A DNA stretch of 64,000 bases from Owenia fusiformis (GCA_903813345.2 CAIIXF020000001.1:54269885-54333884), one strand, 5' to 3'. Positions 25,306 through 38,722 are shown, counted from the first letter of the stretch. A program made the numbers and translations. The notes: a model not told the origin generated them from the letters alone.

Positions 25306-27827
25306 CTATCGCCTCCTATCATTTGGCGATTGTTCAAATCCTTCAATTGTTTCTGAGGAAGTTTGTGTTGCACTTCGATCTGTGTTTTGTGGTGGTCGTT
25401 GGTTGTCACTCTGGTGACAAGATTGTCCGTTTGTGTTATTATGAGGAAGAACTTGTGCAGAAGGCATATTACAATTTCGGATAGACGAATTTGGATTCTT
25501 CCTACTTTCATTTTGTACACTCGATTCGGAGTCATTATTATTTGGAGTGGCGCATGCATGTGATGACCCATGCGAGGTAGTATCTGGATGTGAGCTAGTT
25601 TGTACCACCCCCGATGCCATGGCGGAGTTATCTGCAGCTGGCAGTGAAGCGGCTACTGTTGGAGCCTGTTGTGGCAATGTAGCTACCGATGCATCGGCTC
25701 TTCCCGAAGAATGTGACAATACAGACGCTGATGCGACTGTTTGCAGCGGTACTGTAGTTCCTGATGATATGCCCGCTTCGTAAGGCGGTGGTACCTCTAC
25801 TGGCGTCAGTGTATCTACTGGTGACGCAGTGGAACGTCGCAGTGCGCCAATAGAAGTTGTACCCGCTTCATATGGCGGGGGTTGGGGAACTTGTACAGGG
25901 GTTCTGTCATTATCTGAATTTTCTGGTTTTGACTGGAAAATGAAGCAGAAAATAAGCTTGGGACTTCTTTTAAATGGTTTCATCCGAGACCAAACTTTGA
26001 GATCTTAAACCCCTCACATATGAACGAAACCCCCCGACGTCAACTTGCGTGTACTGACGTATATAACTTTGAGTAAAATTCGTTCCCATTAATGTACGTT
26101 GTACATCGTTGGGGTGCTCGTATGTGGAAGAACCCTTTGCAAAAGCTTCGGATGGCTTCGGAAGCATGCGCAAAGTAGCGCTTCGGTTCGCACGTTAACG
26201 TTCCAAATCGCCAGAATTGACAAGTTACCCAATTCGTAAGGCTGATATTAGTGAATTCGTTCAAATGTGAGGAGGCCTTTATCACATAAATGTACATATT
26301 ATAGAGTCTTCTAGGGAAGTAACAAAGAGCTAGTTATAACTGTATGGATAACTGATATTAACTTACATAGTCTATTTTATGCCTAAGACTTAATGATTGC
26401 ATCCATACTACTTACAAAGTCAATGTCCTCGTATTTTGGAGGAAGGGGGATATTTCCATTTGCCGACGCAGATATCGCCCTCCCAGCCATATTAGACTGG
26501 CGTATTATTGATGGTGGCATATAACTCAAGTCATTTGTATAGTCAAATACACGCCCTGTCTCCATTCGGTCGTCAAGTTCATGCGAGGAAGCTGCAATAA
26601 CAGTAAGAAGGTTAAGCATGCAAACCCCCATGACCACTTTAAAACATAAATCGTATCCTATGTGTATTTCGTTCCATATTTGTATTAAATGGTGCGTAAG
26701 ATTGCACAATAAAGTTAACGTTCTTCAAATGGCTATCCAATGAATTATTCTAGTATTTCATGTATTTTAAAATTCTCGTAACGTTCGCTATATTTCACAC
26801 TCTCATTAGAATTATCTGATCATTAATTTACAGTGATCAAAGTTCCATAATTAATTCGTTTTTTGTGCAAAAAGAGTAGACACACAAACCGAGTGAGCAT
26901 TTTGTTCACGGGTGTTAATATACCTGGTTCTGTTGTGTCATTTGTTGGACTAGTATGTAAAACCCGCGTGTTTCTTATGTTGCGCCGTCTGGTTGCACTG
27001 ACGCAATATTTGGCCAACAGCACGGCACATACGAGGAAGAAGGCAAAGAATACCATTGAACTGTACACCGAAGAGGCAGGCCTTGAAATTGTTGGAGCTG
27101 AAATCATGCAGTAGATAAATAAACATATTCGCTGAACCGTTTTAGTATATCATCCTATCAGGTCACTTGTATTCAGGCTCAATATCTTGTTTTCCTTTCC
27201 ATGATGTGTCGTGATAAGCAGGTATACCCCCAATCACATGTACTCATAATATAGCCAAGTGACCTACATTTCTGTTACATGATCATGACCAAAGTTGTCA
27301 TGTTACGGCCGGCCAAAGAAAATTTTACACTATGCACATGGATTTTTGTTTAGGACTTTAATTCTTTTCACACATTGCAAAATATTCTCTACTACGTCAC
27401 TAAATCACAACTTTTTGCAAGGGTCAAGTTGGCAAAGCATCTGTTTCAATATGTAGAGTTATGTTGTTACCTTGGCAATCATTTAAGAAGTGACCTTGGA
27501 TGCGGTGATTGGTGATATAATGCACTGCAGTTAAATATGAAATACTTTGGATTGGCTGGAATCGGACACACCTTGCCTAGCTATGTGTGAATTTGCAACA
27601 ATGCTTACGTATTCAAATATAAACAGATAAGACTTACGGCAATCTAATTCATCCGTGCCGTCAATGCGACAGTTCTTGTAACCATCGCATCGCTGCCAGT
27701 AAAAGTAGCATTGATTCTCCCAGCAACAGGGGTACTGCCCATAGTCACATGAGACTCGCTCGGTGGTCGATGCGTATCCAAGCGTCGTTGTTTCATTTGG
27801 ACACTGGTAAGGTGATACTCTACTCAT
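25306..27827 (-). CDS. LDL-receptor class A, single-pass, PY-motif membrane protein (LDLRAD3/LDLRAD4/PMEPA1-like)
   Basis: Four exons on the minus strand: 27638-27827, 26924-27097, 26416-26591, 25306-25932. They have GT-AG boundaries and consistent phases, giving 388 residues. Residues 27-63 form one LDLa module ending RIDGTDELDC. Residues about 74-97 (VYSSMVFFAFFLVCAVLLAKYC) are a transmembrane helix followed by RRR. The cytoplasmic part has PPKY at 172-175 and PPPYEAG at 198-204 and 228-234, motifs that bind WW domains of NEDD4-type ubiquitin ligases. The tail is Ser/Ala/Asn-rich. The family regulates receptor trafficking by recruiting such ligases; that role here is inferred. No signal peptide is seen. 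The ATG at 27825 is preceded in frame by TAG two codons upstream, unless a further 5' exon joins at GTCAAAATG. The start is therefore uncertain. Confidence 0.85.
27350..27600 (-). repeat. Dispersed repeat, copy in the first intron of the LDLa/PY gene
   Basis: This stretch is inverted relative to 32792-33040: 'ggctggaatcggacacacct', 'tgcctagctatgtgtgaatt' and 'aattcttttcacacattgca' all reappear on the other strand in the matching order. It is a diverged interspersed repeat of about 250 bp. Confidence 0.65.
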
Positions 27828-29149
27828 TTTGACCTACCTAAAAGTCAGTATAAGTCTATTTAGAGGAAGGATATATTTAGTCTAGCTAACAAGCCTTCGT
27901 TACCCCCTCCCCCCTCTACTTAACTAAACACCTTCTCACACAGAGAAAGGGTGTGCAAGGGCTTGTATGCTCGACTAGAGTAAATTAAGTGTTTTGAAAT
28001 ATCATATTTTATTTGGGATCCTTTGCAGGGTCGTAGCCAGCTTTCAGTCGGGGGGGGGGGGGTGCGATCTCCAAAAAATGTCCATTTTCATTCAGATTGT
28101 GACATATACGTACAAGCAAAAACACACAAAAAATTATGGTTATGGGGGGGGGGTGGGTGATGTTCATGTTATGCTTTGTTGTGTTTATACTCCGATGTCA
28201 GTGTCAGTAACAGTAGGCCTAACTATACCTATCAGTTTACTTACAGGTGTAAAAGGGTAGGAGGTCGTATCAAAATATGGTCCTACTCTTCATTGATATG
28301 GTGACCACTTTCCCTTATTATCTTATACGCAATTAGGGCCCGTAAGGGCCGTTAAGAAAGGGGACCATAATCCCTGGGGGACCATAATTTCTTTCACACC
28401 GGTATTGGGTTAAATGTTTTCACCTATACAAAGTTTTTGACCTCTATAAAGATAATTTTTTATTATTAATTCACAACTCATAAAATCAGGTATACAAAAG
28501 TCCTTAGGCATATATCACATCGGAAGAGATAAATGTTAGTGTTGCAAAACTTAATAAAGCTAGTTGAAACCAGAATTTCAAATCAACAACTTGGAATTTC
28601 GGACTCCACGAATTTACTCATTTAATACTTCGTTTTGGAAGATGTCAGAATACTTACTTTTTAATTCAGTAAATATAATCAAGTTCCTCCTTTTGTTATA
28701 TGACTTGTCCTACTATGTAATTGTGGTCATAAATAATTTTAAAGAAAATGATTACTTAAGTACGAGACTCCCAATTGTTTTGTTCGTATAGGGTGTATAG
28801 TACATATATACTTAACTCTGTTGTTATATTACTTGAGGTTAGTGTTAAATAAAATTGGACTTCGGGCACATATGGTTGCTTATCTCAAGTTTAGCCATCA
28901 ATCGGTTAAAATCGATGAGTGTTAAATACTAGACCTACAGACCTATGATTAATTCGTGTAAGTTGGGGACTTAACTTGGTGACGAAGGCTTGGATACGTA
29001 TGACGTGTTCGTGTAGCTCTCCAGACTTCCATATCTCTAATAGTTTGTACGTTCTCGTTCTCAATTGCAGCCAGGAAATCTTGCTCTCTCGTACTGATGG
29101 GTTTTATTCTGATTTCTTGACTGATTATCGAAAAGCTTTTTAGCGTGTA
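27828..29149. other. Intergenic stretch with poly-G runs
   Basis: Contains G runs at about 28051-28062 and 28145-28153 and a 'gggcccgtaagggccgttaa' palindrome-like word near 28336. No gene was seen. A 5' exon of the LDLa/PY gene could lie here but could not be recognised. Confidence 0.45.
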
Positions 29150-30321
29150 AGAAATGCGCTTTCAAAGTTTTTTCTTATCGATCAACAACGGTCGATATGT
29201 ATGCCATCTCTAACATATGGCCTGGAACTAATTTCTGTGAACGAGCAAGCATTGAGTAAACTGGAAGGAGGGCATAGAGAAATTGCTAAAAAGATTCAAG
29301 GAATTTCAGCAAAAACTTGTAATCCCGCGTGCACAGCAACACTAGGGTGGCACTCAATATCAAGTAGAATTTTCATTAGTAAACTGATGCTACTTTGGCA
29401 GCTGTTAGCACTTCCTATCACAAATGTGTATAAGAAACTGGTCATAGTAAGATTAACCTTTGCAACGCACTATAACCTTCATAAACTGTCCCCAATTGGA
29501 GATTGTCTTAAGATAGCTAGATCGTTTGGACTTCTGGGTGATGTATATGAAATGCTTAATGTTGGAACTATTCCAAAATTGCAATGGAAAAGACGTGTGA
29601 AAAATGTTGTGTATGAATGGGAATTAAGCAATTGGAGAGTACAGTGTATTTTGTTTGAAAAGTTGTCTTTATTCAGAATGGTTCAAAAAGAGATAAATCC
29701 CCTTGTATGGTGGACCCTAGCAAAATGTAATCCCATGCTACTTAAACCATGTAGAACCATGGTTAAATTATTAACGGGTGAAGGAAATCTCAGTGGTTAA
29801 CTGTAAACGGTGGTCGGGTGGCAAGATAAATGATCTATGCTTGGTATGTGGCGAAGCTATTGAGAATTTAGTTCATATGGTACTAGAATGTCCGGGACAT
29901 AAGGCAAAACGAAAGGATATTGAGAATATTCTTATTCAGATGTACCTTGATACCCCTCTCCCACCGAATGACGTGTTATTACCGAAAATAATGTACTGAC
30001 AGAGGATCAATATATTAAGATAGCTCTGTCAATTTATGGAGTGTATGAGGCAAGACCAAATGTAGATTTTTGATTAGTTAACCATAATTTTAGGTGGAGA
30101 ACTTGTTTTTCTTATTGCATGTAACAGATAGTAACTTGACGGCGTCAACGCGGTAGCCTGACGTCCGTCAACACCAGGGATTGGTTGTACATAAACATTT
30201 TAATTGTTTTTTTTTATTATTGTATGTAACATAATAATCTCAACCCCTTATGTAATATTTTATATAACACATGTAAACACACCAAGTCTGGTGGATAAAA
30301 TAAACATAAATAAATAAAAAA
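29150..30321 (+). pseudogene. LINE 3' fragment (C-terminal reverse transcriptase region)
   Basis: The frame 29201-29800 encodes YGLELISVNE...LEGGHREIAKKIQG, typical of the region after the reverse transcriptase domain in CR1/L2-like LINEs. A second frame, 29778-29999, has RWSGGKINDLCLVCGE...LVHMVLECPGH, a Cys/His finger-like end. A one-base frameshift separates them near 29790. The element ends in a (TAAA)n tail at about 30300-30321. Dead copy. Confidence 0.75.
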
Positions 30322-30509
30322 TCTCGCGTTTGACTTTTAACCCCAATACCACGTATGCACTCCCCATCCAAAAGTTTGCCAAGCTTACCCCATGGGATAT
30401 CGAAAATCGACATTCCCAACAAAGCTATAGGTCTCCAAAGTCGAAATTATGTTTCAAGAAACTTCCCCATTCTAAACACAGAAAAAAGTTACAATTCAAT
30501 TTTTTATTA

Positions 30510-32575
30510 TGTCACCACCAAAAGTGGTGACATATTGTTATGGTCTCCGTTTTTTTGCGACGGCGGTTGGCGTCCGGCGGTTGGTGGTTGGAGGTTGGCG
30601 TCCGGCGTCTGTAACAATTTCTTCCTAAACTTCCTAAAACTTAACAAATACTGTTTAGACTGACTTCAATTTTTTTCTAAATCATCTACATGTTCTCAGA
30701 AGTTCAAATCTGACTTTAGATTTGACATTTGACCTTCAATGACCTTCTCAAGGTCAAAAAGGTCTTTTTTCAACTTGCTTCACATTGACTAAATTTTTTT
30801 TCAAAATCATCTACATGTTCTCAGAAATTCAAATCTGACTTTAGATTTGACTTTAGATTTGACATTTGACCTTCAAATCTGACTTTAGATTTGATATTTG
30901 ACCTTCAATGACCTTCTCAAGGTCAAAAAATGTCAAAAAGGTCTGTTTTCAACTTGCTTCAAATTGACTAAACTTTTTTTTTCAAAATCATCTACGTGTT
31001 CTCAGAAATTCAGATCTGACTTAAGATTTGACTTAAGATTTGACATTTGACCTTCAATGACCTTCTCAAAGTCAAAAAAGGTCAAAAAGGTCTTTTTTCA
31101 ACTTGCTTCAAATTGACTAAATTTTTTTTTCAAAATCATCTACATGTTCTCAGAAATTCAAATCTGACTTTAGATTTGACATTTGACCTTCAATGACCTT
31201 CTCAAGGTCAAAAAAGGTCAAAAAGGTCTGTTTTCAACTTGCTTCAAATTGACTAAAAATTTTTTTAAAAATCATCTACGTGTTCTCAGAAATTCAAATC
31301 TGACTTTAGATTTGACCTCCGTTTTTTTGCGACGGCGGTTGGCGTCCGGCGGTTGGTGGTTGGAGGTTGGCGTCCGGCGTCTGTAACAATTTCTTACAAC
31401 TTCCTATAACTTAACAAATACTGTTTAGACTGACTTCAATTTTTTTCTAAATCATCTACATGTTCTCAGAAGTTCAAATCTGACTTTAGATTTGACATTT
31501 GACCTTCAATGACCTTCTCAAGGTCAAAACGGTCTTTTTTCAACTTGCTTCACATTGACTAAATTCTTTTTCAAAATCATCTACACGTTCTCAGAAATTC
31601 AAATTTGACTTTAGATTTGACTTTAGATTTGACCTTCAAATCTGACTTTAGATTTGACATTTGACCTTCAATGACCTTCTCAAGGTCAAAAAAGGTCAAA
31701 AAGGTCTGTTTTCAACTTGCTTCAAATTGACTAAATTTTTTTTTCAAAATCATCTACGTGTTCTCAGAAATTCAAATCTGACTTAAGATTTGACTTAAGA
31801 TTTGACATTTCACCTTCAATGACCTTCTCAAGGTCAAAAAGGTCAAAAAGGTCTGTTTTCAACTTGCTTCAAATTGACTAAAATTTTTTTTCAAAATCAT
31901 CTACGTGTTCTCAGAAATTCAAATCTGACTTTAGATTTGACTTAAGATTTGACATTTGACCTTCAATGACCTTCTCAAGGTCAAAAAAGGTCAAAAAGGT
32001 CTGTTTTCAACTTGCTTCAAATTGACTAAATATTTTTTTCAAAATCATCTACGTGTTCTCAGAAATTCAAATCTGACTTTAGATTTGACTTAAGATTTGA
32101 CATTTGACCTTCAATGACCTTCTCAAAGTCAAAAAAGGTCAAAAAGGTCTTTTTTCAACTTGCTTCAAATTGACTAAATTTTTTTTCAAAATCATCTACA
32201 TGTTCTCGGAAATTCAAATCTGACTTTAGATTTGACATTTGACCTTCAATGACCTTCTCAAGGTCAAAAAAGGTCAAAAAGGTCTGTTTTCAACTTGCTT
32301 CAAATTGACTAAATTTTTTTTTAAAAATCATCTACATGTTCTCAGAAGTTCAAATCTGACTTTACATTTGACCTTCAATGACCTTCTCAATGTCAAAAAA
32401 AGTCAAAGAGGTATTTTTTCAACTTGCTTCAAATTGACGAATGTTTTTTTCAAAATCATCTACATGTTCTAAGAAGTTCAAATCAAACCTTCTTAAGGTC
32501 AAAAGGTATTTTCCAACTTGCTTTAAATTGACCAAATTGTTTTAGGTGGTGACATTTTGTCATGTTAATGCCTTG
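30510..32575 (+). mobile_element. Long 'GTCACCAC...GTGGTGAC' element full of minisatellite
   Basis: The 5' end is a hairpin, ATGTCACCAC-CAAAA-GTGGTGACAT, and the right half recurs as GGTGGTGACAT at 32545-32555, followed by TTTGTCATGTTAATGCCTTG. The interior is a tandem array of ~120-140-bp units built from 'atctacatgttctcagaaat', 'ctgactttagatttgacatt', 'tgaccttctcaaggtcaaaa' and 'ttcaacttgcttcaaattga'. The G-rich start segment (30531-30650) reappears at 31314-31430, so half the element was duplicated internally. Open frames here are repeat artefacts. Confidence 0.7.
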
Positions 32576-32791
32576 TATAAAACTGAAGCGAGGCGACGAA
32601 AATTACAAGTTTTTCATTTTAAACCAAAGTAATGCACATTTTTGTTTGAAATGTTGGTAGTATATTCACAACATCTTTCTTTTTCACGTATTCCGTGTTT
32701 TTCACCCTTACCCCCAGGGGCCTTGTATGAGGATCGGTAAACAGGAATTTTTGTTAATTTTGAGATCTCTGAAGTATAGCTTAATTATACT

Positions 32792-33170
32792 CAATTCACA
32801 CATAGCTAGGCAAGGTATGTCCGATTCCAGCCGATCCGAACCCAGTATTTCACATTAAGAAGAGTGTGTGAAATATCAATAACACATGCAAGGTCACTAG
32901 TTCAACAGTTGTCATGGACTTTTCATATTTGATTTGATGACTTGCCAACTTGACCCTTGCCAAATGTTCCATTGAAAATGTGTTCGTTTTGGATGATTTT
33001 GTATAAAAATTGCAATGTGTGAAAAGAATTTACCCCCAAGACTCAATGAATTGTAGCTGCTTCATTCCACTCAGGCGTTGTTTCCTAAACTTTGCATTCC
33101 CCTTGCGCGGTCATGCAAAGGTTTGGAAACAATACCTTCATGGTATGAACACATGGGTCCATGGCTTAAA
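32792..33170 (+). repeat. Dispersed repeat inserted in a ~125-bp tandem array
   Basis: Part of this block (32792-33040) matches 27350-27600 in inverse orientation. It interrupts the array that runs from about 32755 to 33530: the unit end 'tatactcaa' stops at 32791 and the rest of the unit resumes near 33172. Confidence 0.5.
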
Positions 33171-33530
33171 TTCTTAAATGAAAGGCAATTTAGAGTAGAT
33201 TGCAATTATTGTATAGTTTTTCTGATTTAGGCCTCATAGAATTCAAAATGGCCGCTTAATGTAGGATATCGCAATCATTTTCTGACCTCTCCAAAGTATG
33301 GCTATATTATACTCAAATTAAAGGAGTAAATCACAATTATGGTGTTGTTTTTCTGATTCGTACTTCAGAAAATTCAAAATGGCTGCCTAGAGCAAGAATT
33401 TGATATTTCTAGAGATCTCTTCAAAGTATGGTTACAGTATACTGATAGAAGACTAGATCTCAAATATCGTATTGTCTTTGTGATTTGTGCCTTTGTTGAA
33501 ACTTCTACATGGCCTCCGAAATTCTGATAA
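33171..33530. repeat. Diverged ~125-bp tandem repeat, about 3 units
   Basis: Units share 'attcaaaatggc', 'tctccaaagtatggctatat' and 'tattgtatagtttttctgat' in variant forms at a spacing of about 125 bases. Confidence 0.6.
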
Positions 33531-33888
33531 ATCTTCATTTGGTTTTGGTTTTCTCACTCCCACTCGTTTACCTGATTGTCATCAATTCACATTCGGTGAT
33601 TAAACAGCAGCTAAAATGATCTATGCGAAACGAATTACATTCTACCTTCCCGGCAGCTCCACCATAAAATCCCAAGCCATGCATGCAGCATGCATTAAGA
33701 ACATTAATTCCAGCATCAACATCACAATTTGTCGTTATGCATAAATAGTAAGATACATTATATATCATTCAATTGGTATCATGAACATTTCGTATATTGT
33801 GTAAAAATTAGTTCCCTTTGGAGTAAATAATAACTTTAGGAACTCTAATAAAATACTGTTTGAATTCAACTGTTAAGTTTCACATGTA

Positions 33889-36800
33889 TCAGTCGTTCTT
33901 GTCAAGAGGTTTTTGAATGCCATTTTGAATACCATTGGTAGCTGTCTGGTGGCTTTCAAATATATCAGTTCCACTCAATAATCTGATACTTTGTACTGTC
34001 CAAACTGCTGTGAAAACAATGAAGAGTCCCTGTAGAATATGCAATATGACAGGTACAGTATCTCGTTGACTAACAATGTACATGTTAACACCACAGAATA
34101 CAGCACATCTCAAACACTCTAAAACTGCACCATGCGCCCTGCAAAATATAGTTCAATGCATGATGAATATTTGATGATTCTGTAATATTGTCGTACACGA
34201 GGATTGTGTTTTCAGTGTCAAGAGGTCTTCAAAAAAGAACACTTGAATGCCTAAATGCTGGTACCAAATTCTATAAAACAACATGATCCGATAATAAGTG
34301 ATTGATTTGCAAATGTACAGGGCCATGAAACAGTTTGTAGAAAATTGCTTTAGACCTACCTTTTCTCCAGTATGGCCCCAGATGTATAAAGGGACATGAA
34401 GAGGAAGATCATACACAGCAGCACAGTGCTCTGGGAGAGACCCTGTTCGAGAAGTTATCAACAAGAATAATATTAACACAAATGTTTTAGTATTTGAAAA
34501 ATCAATACGCGGTCATACAGCATAACAAAGTAAGGTCACGAGCATGTACTGTTATTATCCTCCCTGAAACATTTTGTGGGAAGTGTCTAATCCTGAAGTT
34601 TATAGAACATTACAGTGCTCTTACCATCTTCCTAATTGTGACCTCCTGGCTTATTCCCAGTGTGATGAAGAACTGAACCCAAACGTATACTCGTGTCCAA
34701 AGTGGGTTTTGTGTGTTGTAGGCCTTCACAGGGGCTTTCACCTAGTTTTTAAAGGATTTATTGAAATAACTTAACTGTGTTAATTATTCAATTGGGTTGG
34801 GATACATGCTAACTTTTGTTTTTTGAAACTTATAACATGTCTTTCGTGTAGCTACATTTTTTAAGATGACAAACCAGTAATTTTTTTTCTTTTCTACGTC
34901 AGACTTAGGTAATGGAATATGGGGTCTCAGTTTTCAGTGTTTGCTAAACGTATGAATCCGAAATTACAAGTACTAATAACATAATCAATGTAGAAATTAA
35001 AATAATGGTGTTTAGAGATTGTTACCTTTGGAAGGTCATTTGGGTCTCCAAGTCGGAGATTAGGTTTTTCTTTGGTCCATCCAGGACCTTTGAATATGAC
35101 TGAGAGCTTGTTTGACAGACCAGGGGTAGAGCACAACAAACCCCACATATACTTTAAATGACCTAACTGAAATTAAGATTCATCAATTTCAGACCTATAT
35201 ATTGTAATTAGGAAAAACATGAAAATTATGTCAATATATTTTTCTCATTACTTGTAATGCAATTAAAATCCAAAAGCTTTTTGAAACACGTAATTCACTT
35301 GGAGAATTTGAGTTGTCAAACTTTTACCGGTAAGATAATGTACCTGAATGTCCCAGGTCTGCCAGGTGTTAATAGGATGCGTTAATCCATATACGACCTC
35401 CTCATCTTCTGCTTGGAATGTACCTGAAATATAAACAATGTCCGCGTAAAACGGGGGAATGAACATTCAAGTGACATGTAAAGTAATGTACGCGTTACAA
35501 AACGCAGTGGTTGTCACGTCCAACAAACAATTAATGTGCTACATAACACACATTCGGGTAACAAATAAAATCAGGAGAATATAAAGAGTTTCGGTTAAAA
35601 TTCGCATATACCAAACATCCTGTCCCATATGATGAGTGTACCAGCATAATTCTTGTCAATACAATAGGGGTTTCTACCGTGATGTACTCTGTGGTGACTA
35701 GGAGTGTTCAGGATGTACTCTAGGGGACCCAATGTACCAACAAGCTAGAATGTAAAATTGAAATAAAAAAGTCGTCTTACAAGCTATTTAGATAAATCCT
35801 ATTCTGAGGGTTGGTGTAAACATTGAAGCCCACCTTCCGAAAATATTCATATTTTGTCATGTGTTCCAGCATTTGAGCTACGGTGGCCGACTCTTTCGAA
35901 TGGCATATTTTAGCCATGGTTTTCATGCTCATTTTCCGGACCTCACACTCGTTCTTCCTGCTTTTCTTTCCTGGTCAATCGAAATTCAATTTTTTCAATA
36001 GTTTGATTGTATTCACTTTCAATGTAAATATGCATACAGCGTATAGACAAGTGTTACACCACTATACCTCTGTGTGAATCCAGAACTGATAGAGAAGGTT
36101 GAACTGTTTGTGAACCATGAACACCGGTGGAGGGATACACAGAGCCATTGGAAAATAGAATATCTAAAAAAATTAAATATGGGTCAATGTCATTTTGAGT
36201 GGTGAAAGGTCAATTCAAATGTAAATTCCACCGTTATGAAAAGTCATGTTTGACGAAGAATGTCAATGGAACTTAATTACAATCACAGAATGCAGTGATT
36301 GGAACGTTGTTGTGATTCTTACCCAAGATGTGTATTTCTGGAGCACTGATTGTCTGAGGGCAGTACTGAGATTATAATCTTCAGAGCTGTGGTGGACCTG
36401 GTGGGCTGCCCACATAAAGTTACTCTCTGAAATAAAAGCCATCGGTCTGCATGATGATCACGTCAATAATTTGAGAATCATGCAATGTCGAGCTTATCAA
36501 GGAGCAGTTTCGCAGCTGCATTCCGGCTACTACATTTAAATGATGCAGAAGGATTGATAAAGAGCAATCAAATTATGGAAATGGCAGGGAATTAAGAAAT
36601 ACCGTGTGCAAGTCTATGGAACCAGTAATACCCCAGGTCCACACCAAAAAAGGCCAGCCACCAGGTGAATGCAGAGTTCCAGGGCAGTTCCGTGATTCTC
36701 CAGTTGTTGTACATCCAAATGTATGAAGCCACCTCAGCGGAACGGAATAACATTCTAACAAAACAAGGTGTGGAAGTGTGTAAATGTCACACCTCAAAAA

Positions 36801-38231
36801 TCTTCGTTACTGAGGTTTTTTGGCAAAATGCTTAAAACGAAGCAATTATCTTTCTATGTAACGTCGTATATAAGAGTTTGCTAATTACTCACTGAAAATT
36901 AAATGAATGTTTAACAATAATTCCCATTAGAGGCCTTGTTTACGTTAGTTCAACAGTCCCGGACAACGGTTCTCTGATTAAAATTTTTACCTTGGCAGTT
37001 CAGAGCACAGTCCCTGTACAATAGAAACATATCCATCATTGTGAAGTCTCATTTTTCTACTGCCAGTCACATGACAGATAGCATACTCGAGCAAAATTGA
37101 CAATAGGAAAAACGGTGTCACCTAAAATGAAAAAAATCCAATGTGTGTGAAATTATAGGATATTTGTCAATTAATAAATGGAAAGACACTCTTCAAAAAT
37201 TGTGATGTCACGAGGATAAGCTGTGATGTCATTCAGGTCAATTTTTCTCGTTCAAACATTTTCTAAATATGAGAAATTTTCAAAATAAAGCAATATTGTT
37301 AGACTTTCAAGGTAGAAATTAAGCCTTTGGATTCAATGAGGACTAAAATTTTAAATGATTTATGATCCACTTTTCGGCACATATGACCTAGTTTCTTGCT
37401 TATTTTTCAACCAATCTTAATAGTTAAAGTAGGTTAGAATGTATAAAGTTATGTTTGGTGTCAAGTATTTCTAACAATGAAGGTAAACATTTTATTTGAA
37501 ATAAATTCATAAATTTAAACAAAAAGTCCTTCAAAATCAAATTTTTGAAATTAAATTATGATAACATGGGATAAGACTATAATATAATCCAAATTGGTTT
37601 AAACATATTGGGCCTTAAAATTATATAAACATCAAAAATGTTAAATACGTATATTCAAATGCAGGCAAGGGGCATGCATGTGTAGTTTTTTACCAGCACG
37701 TTTTTGTAGCAGGCAGGGCCTTTTCTACAATTTTAGGTCTCGCCTGAACCACAGAGACATATTTTGGGATATAAAATCAAGATACACTTTCGAGTTGTAT
37801 TCCCCCTAAACATAACAGGCTTGCAAGTATTAGTTCTAGAGTAAAATCTGCCATAAAAATGTTTTAAAAAGTACATGATGAAGATATATTTCTTTCGGTT
37901 TGAGCATTGAAGATCTCATGACTGTAGTCTAGATTTATTCACGACTGAGCGGTATTCAATGCTATTCATTGCAGTCAAAATAAAATTAAAGAAATATTTG
38001 AACATTGACCTTCATCTCGGTGATAACATTTGACTATCGTGTATATAAGAACGTAAATATCACAATTTTACAACCGAATAACAACTGTAATTATAAACAT
38101 ATCGCTATAATCACCTGTTCAACATAGTTAGGAACATCTTCTACATGTTCAAATGTGGTTTCATTTGGTGTCACGGCATAGAATAAGTATCTAAATCCAG
38201 TTGTTAATGGAACCTTGAAAATCCCATCCAT
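33889..38231 (-). CDS. AGMO: Alkylglycerol monooxygenase, paralog 1 (complete)
   Basis: An ER membrane, tetrahydrobiopterin-dependent di-iron enzyme that cleaves the ether bond of alkylglycerols. Eleven coding exons on the minus strand: 38115-38231, 36991-37121, 36603-36754, 36323-36426, 36068-36163, 35612-35744, 35344-35423, 35026-35166, 34643-34741, 34360-34442, 33889-34138. All have GT-AG boundaries and phases that sum to 461 codons plus stop; human AGMO is about 445. The fatty-acid-hydroxylase histidine boxes are present: FHRLAH (128-133), HQVHH (142-146) and HHRVHH (217-222). Other family blocks are [30 protein letters not shown] and [12 protein letters not shown], with hydrophobic segments on both sides of the catalytic core. 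The N-terminus at MDGIFKVPL was chosen as the first ATG of the exon. A tandem paralog lies 3.7 kb to the right, on the same strand. Confidence 0.95.
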
Positions 38232-38722
38232 GTTTGTTGTATAAATAATGATACTGTTGTTGATGCCTTAACCCGCTATAGCGAGTATTTGATTCAGTTG
38301 GCGGGAATATAGAAAGTTGAAAAACGTTAAACGTAGTTTGATGGGCATCATCGACAATAAATGAGACCAGGAACAATCGTGCATATAGGATAAGGTCCAC
38401 GAATAACATTTATCTATACTGTACGCCTTGAAACACGTTTCAAACTATTCATAGTACTTACAATGTGGTGCTAGCTTGTTGGAAATTAAAATTTCTTTCT
38501 GTGATTGTATTGTATTGTAGTTTTGTTATATATCATACGAAAGTATAATAGGCCTACTGAACTATTTATAACAACAATGTCAAAATTATTAAATGGTAAA
38601 CATACGTTTGCAAATAAAACAGAGATGAACCCCTTACGTCAAGAACCACAATCTATGAGGCCTTGAGAATAGAGGTTCATGGTTGATATACGAGTCGATA
38701 TATGAATAAAATATACTTGAAC

